64,000 bases of DNA from Loripinus fragilis (Eukaryota; Mollusca; Bivalvia; Lucinida; Lucinidae): assembly GCA_964019695.1 (NCBI GenBank), contig OZ026519.1, positions 24,924,013-24,988,012 on the forward strand, in the 5' to 3' direction. This document shows, in pieces, positions 60,310-64,000 of the stretch (positions within the stretch are counted from its first letter, which is position 1; the number at the start of each line of letters is the position of its first letter). The translations under genes were made by a program, and so were the position numbers. The notes under the pieces are model-generated. The model was not told the origin of the DNA. It worked only from the letters and a program-made list of their open reading frames with translations, and made no database searches.

Positions 60310-60600
60310 TCATCATCAGAAGCTCTTTAAGAAATTCTGCTAAGTGTGGTGGGAGGCGAGTATTCTATTCTGTTCTAACCGGAAGAACCACGGAGATAGC
60401 CGAAGTATCACGAAGGCAGCCCTTGGATGACTGGAAGATAGGACCCAGGCTCTGGACCAATGGAAAGCTGAGTTGGGGACACCTGATGCAGATGGATGCA
60501 GCGAGAGCATGTTGCAGTGGTTATGTTCTGAGACGTTCAACGGATCAGACGTATCTACCTAGCTCTGAGGTTCTGTCCACAGACTAACGAAGAGTTTACC
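60310..60600 (+). pseudogene. Degenerate coding-like sequence, unidentified
   Basis: GC content rises here. One plus-strand frame reads ALDQWKAELGTPDADG then SMLQWLCSETFNGSDV with stops on both sides; another frame is open for 124 codons but begins in the ATC repeat. It may be a decayed transposon gene. No family recognised. Confidence 0.2.
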
Positions 60601-60603
60601 CCA

Positions 60604-61487
60604 GAGCCACTCTTAGAGTCAATTTATCAGGTAATTGCACTTCATAAGCTTCTTTAACAGTACCGTCTCAGTATAACTTTTATTTTATTTTTCAAGGTAT
60701 TAAATATTCTCAAGGAAGCAGTTTTAAGAATTACCTAACACATCCCTAAACTGGTTATTTGACAAACAGTGAAGTCCAAACTTGCGACATTTTATATGGG
60801 TCTGTACTGAATGCTGAGACTGATTGGTGGGATAAAACAAGATTCAGAAATTGTAGTTCATATTTATACGGAAATTATAACCTGTGGCCCCTTGTTAGGT
60901 ACTTGAATCATACCAGATTCATTGTATCAAACCAGATGGAACTCAGTAGAATGCATTGGTATACAAATGGTATATATATATTTACACCTGCATCCCTTGC
61001 AAATGAAATGCTTTGTATTACATGAGTTGTATGTATTTCAATACTTTTTTTAATGTTGAGAATTTTTTTATCCCTTCTTGCTTATGGCGGTAAGTACGTT
61101 TTTAAGCGTTATGGCTGATATCTATTTGCAGACAGAGTATTATTGGTCCATAAATTCTCAAATTTACCTATGTAAGCAATCACTGACGTAACTTGGCAAA
61201 CTATATTTAGTCAGTATATCGTGACTGTGAAACATATTCTCATAAATTTAACAAAGACAATAAACATTCACGGATCATACTATTTAACCCAAAGACGTCA
61301 GATAGAACATTTATTTATTAAGATCACTTATGATCTACACCCCAGTTAACATAAGCAGTCAGGAGCATAATCTGAACAGGCTAAAATAAATATAACAGAA
61401 TCACGTTATTTTTCATTTTTGCTGAATCTGTCAAAATCTGTGACTGTTTTCATTGTTTATTTGAAATGTACTGCAAACGATATCAGA
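60604..61487. other. Intergenic, no gene seen
   Basis: Contains a CAAACAGTGAAGTCC hairpin-family fragment at 60763. No exon recognised. Confidence 0.5.
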
Positions 61488-61520
61488 AGATATCACGAGA
61501 TATCGCGAGACGAGACCTTT
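61488..61520 (+). promoter_or_regulatory. TCGCGAGA-type promoter box near the candidate gene start
   Basis: TATCGCGAGA at 61501-61510 differs by one base from the palindromic TCTCGCGAGA element common in animal housekeeping promoters. A related TCACGAGATATC copy precedes it. Its place just upstream of an ATGGCG start supports a promoter; the function is inferred. Confidence 0.35.
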
Positions 61521-61528
61521 ATTCAAAG

Positions 61529-61564
61529 ATGGCGGACAGTAAAGAAACAGATCTCTACGGGTTG
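61529..61564 (+). CDS. Possible first coding exon of an unidentified gene
   Basis: AAAG-ATGGCGGACAGT gives MADSKETDLYGL, followed by a donor-like GTAAAA (another GT lies 4 nt earlier). The context is gene-start-like: ATGGCGGAC start and a TATCGCGAGA box 20-30 bp upstream. The N-terminus resembles DnaJ-type starts (DLY then a small/aliphatic run), but 12 residues are too few to name it. No second exon was recognised before 64000. Confidence 0.35.
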
Positions 61565-62804
61565 GTAAAATCGTTTTTCATTTGATATTTTGGTATGAAA
61601 AACCGAAGAATAAGTACACTAATTCTCATTTTATAATAATTGTTTGACACCCCCTTACCTATATTTTTAACTATCTTCCCAACATAACAGGCAAATAGAG
61701 AAAAAGCCACTTGGTCAGTTAAAACTTTACTTGATGATAGTCATAACCATTTGAAACAACAACAACACACGTGAATATCATAGTCTTTGCTTTAAGCCAA
61801 CATGGTAGGGTTACACGAACGTCATTACTACAATTCACAAATGCAAGCAAGAAAAACATAATCAGTCATTAGAGACAAACTAGAAAATGCCAAATAACAA
61901 TTTTAATTACCAAACAAGAAGGCTACCCCAGCAACATACAAAAGTAGCAGAAAATACACATAATCGGCAACACCAGAGACACTACTTTCAAATGGATAGC
62001 AGCCTGAAGGAGGGTGGTGGTGAGGGATTTATTTTACTGCCCAAAATTTCATCTTAATTTCTGTTGTTGTAACAGATTCGCATTGTTATAGCCATAATTG
62101 AGACTATTATGCACAAAGTATACTGTTTATTAGAATATGCTGCAGTTTTATACAGCATTTAAACATGTATTACCGTAGACATCCAGTATTTACATGGTGC
62201 AATCTATTGGCCAAGTAACAAGATGAAGATACAATGTCCACAACTGTTCGTTCTTTGCAACCACATCGAAATAAATTATTTGGATATTTCTATGACAGAT
62301 AGAGAGTTTTAAGCACATTTTTTAGCTCTTTAATGTGAGTTTGATCAAACTGTACTGCTTCTAAATGGGCTACCGAATTTCTCCTTTGTTTTGGATAAAG
62401 TTGACCTCACCCAAACAGAAAATAGATAATAAAGATAGTTTGCATATTAAAGGAATCCAACAACACAAAAGGAAATACGCATACAAACTGTATTTTGCCG
62501 ACATTAAACGGGTGTATTGATGGGCTCCACCAATTTGTCAACGAATGATGTCAAATGTGTATTTGATTATTTGTGCTGGTTTAGCACATTTTATTTGTAT
62601 ACTTTGTACGTGAATAAAATAAAAAAAAAAAAAAAAAAAAAAATACAATACAGTAACATACCAGCTCTGATATGCTCTGCTGCAGAAAAGTTTTTTTAAC
62701 AATCAACTCTGAGTGTCTGTGGTAGAATTTAGAAAATGCCTTACGAATTATTGTATGATGTCGATAACCTTGTTTTAATATCTTAGCAGTCAAAATTTTT
62801 AAGT
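61565..62804 (+). other. Possible intron of the 61529 candidate gene
   Basis: AT-rich with a 25-bp poly(A) at 62619-62643. No second exon could be recognised. Confidence 0.3.
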
Positions 62805-62810
62805 GTGTAT

Positions 62811-63155
62811 GATCAGGAAATACCACAATCACAAACCACAGACAAGCCAATGGCACCGCGAGGAAGAGCCACACAACCATCACGAGACACCAGGAAGACA
62901 AACTAAGCAAAGCAACTGGCTCTATCTTCCCCATCAAGATGATTGCAAAACTAGAATGGACATAAAGTAACGTACAACAAAACATAGAACATTTACAGAC
63001 CCCACAATGGGAGTAACAATAAACAAAAAGTCAACAACAACAGCAGCACCACCACCTTAGAACGGACAGCAGCCTAAGCCACAGGTGGGCTTTTCAAAAG
63101 GAATTTTACTGGTACCAAATTTTTGCCCTAGATTCTGCTGTTGTTGAAGTACAAG
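62811..63155 (+). repeat. Dispersed repeat R1, copy 4
   Basis: GATCAGGAAATACCACAATC to GATTCTGCTGTTGTTGAAG; the closest match is the copy inside the foldback element at 5955-6290. Confidence 0.82.
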
Positions 63156-63269
63156 AAATGTTCAGCTCGCATGGAAGCCTACTAACTAGTGCAATGTAGC
63201 ATCATGGAGAAAAACTCTAATCAAACAAAGAATGAATGAAACAAAGAAAAGATAGACAGAGCTAAAGAA

Positions 63270-63430
63270 AACCTCAAACTGACCCCCGGTGGGTCCAGCT
63301 ACAGATAAGCATCAGGCACCAACCCACGGATTAAAGCTTTACGTCAGAGCGGTCATAGAGTCTGAGGCCTGACCCACCGTCGTGCAATTAAAGAGGAAAC
63401 CCTAGCTATTTAACCGCAATTGGGTTTAAA
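63270..63430 (+). repeat. Dispersed repeat R3, copy 3
   Basis: CTACAGATAAG, GAGTCTGAGGCCTGACCCAC, GTGCAATTAAAGAGGAAA and GCAATTGGGTTT, collinear with 23775-23945. Confidence 0.75.
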
Positions 63431-63827
63431 ACCAGGCATGCAGACTGTCGCATGACATTCAAATTATATCCAACCTTTATATAACGTTTTAAAATCTTTT
63501 TGAATTGATCACTAAAATTAGGTTTTTCCAACAATTCGTTTGAATTTATAAACTAAATCAACATAAATATAGGTTCTGATTTGCCTTGTTGCAGAGGAGT
63601 TTTTAACCCAATGTTGTATTTAACAATTAACGCTAAGTGTCTGTGGTAGAATTTAGAAAATGCTTTTCGAATTTTATGATATCTATAACCTTGTTATAAT
63701 AACTAAGCAGTTAAAAATAAATTTCTGTTGTTGAAGTCATCAACATTAGAGCACACTCTGGTGAACGAATAAGCAGCAAAATATATACACTGACCTATTA
63801 CATTCGAACTTGCAAAGTAAGTAAGGG

Positions 63828-64000
63828 TGCAAAGATCAGGAATCGATATAATCAAGTACCAGACCTGACCCAGGATACCAATGGGAACGCGACAAACTCA
63901 CAGTTGGACACCACAAACGAGAGCCAAGGGGTCAGCCCTTTCCAAGCAGGTGACCACAAGGTCAGTAAGATATTTAACTGGAGGGCTTAAACCGGTTTAA
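63828..64000 (+). repeat. Dispersed repeat R2, copy 3, cut by the window end
   Basis: AAGATCAGGAATCGATATAA through GGGGTCAGCCCTTTCCAAGC and GTCAGTAAG, collinear with 23322-23580. Confidence 0.78.

Noticed and set aside
60213..60590. 124-codon ORF with a poly-Ile start
   Set aside because: The start lies in an (ATC)n repeat and no domain is recognised; kept only as a possible decayed coding sequence.

Overview
The window looks like intron-rich, AT-rich animal nuclear DNA, most probably from a marine bivalve mollusc. The evidence is GT-AG introns, a tRNA-derived SINE with the usual mollusc-type tail, many short hairpin and foldback elements, mollusc-type tandem repeats, and an animal-specific EF-hand/coiled-coil/Rab gene. 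The species cannot be named from the sequence alone.

The main gene is a RASEF (Rab45) orthologue on the minus strand, reaching from 54108 (start codon) down to 17404 (stop). I rebuilt 17 coding exons by reverse-complementing and translating. All have GT-AG borders, and the phases chain without a break into about 763 residues: one well-formed EF-hand loop, a long coiled coil, a linker with a Ser/Arg-rich stretch, and a complete Rab GTPase domain ending in Cys-Cys-Gly-Thr. The only unsettled junction is exon 1 to exon 2 (53.73 kb to 40.44 kb).

The second clear coding unit is an apparently intact Tc1-like transposon at 47003-48632, inside RASEF intron 1. It has 27-bp terminal inverted repeats, TA target duplications and a 339-residue DD34E transposase interrupted by a 115-bp intron. 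A possible first exon of another gene (ATG at 61529, plus strand) lies at the far right. Two unrecognised short ORFs (787-1053 and about 49100-49287, both minus) are listed with low confidence.

Layout. 1-17 kb: intergenic, packed with non-autonomous elements (1506-2263, 3151-4237, 4989-7384, 8157-8260, 11350-12357, 13001-13993, 15018-15152). 17.4-54.1 kb: RASEF, with introns holding a 9-copy tandem repeat rich in AGGTCA half-sites (36.5-37.9 kb), two arrays rich in TTCTAGAA palindromes (41.3-43.05 kb), two SINE insertions with perfect 14-bp target duplications, several MITEs and the Tc1 element. 54.1-64 kb: the upstream flank of RASEF with an X-box-like motif, microsatellites, hairpin elements, the possible gene start at 61.5 kb, and a composite repeat at 62.8-64.0 kb whose three modules recur elsewhere in the window.

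Nothing here is bacterial or viral. The most novel material is the repeat architecture: regulatory-motif-like arrays in the introns of a Ca2+-linked small GTPase gene, and several apparently undescribed foldback elements.
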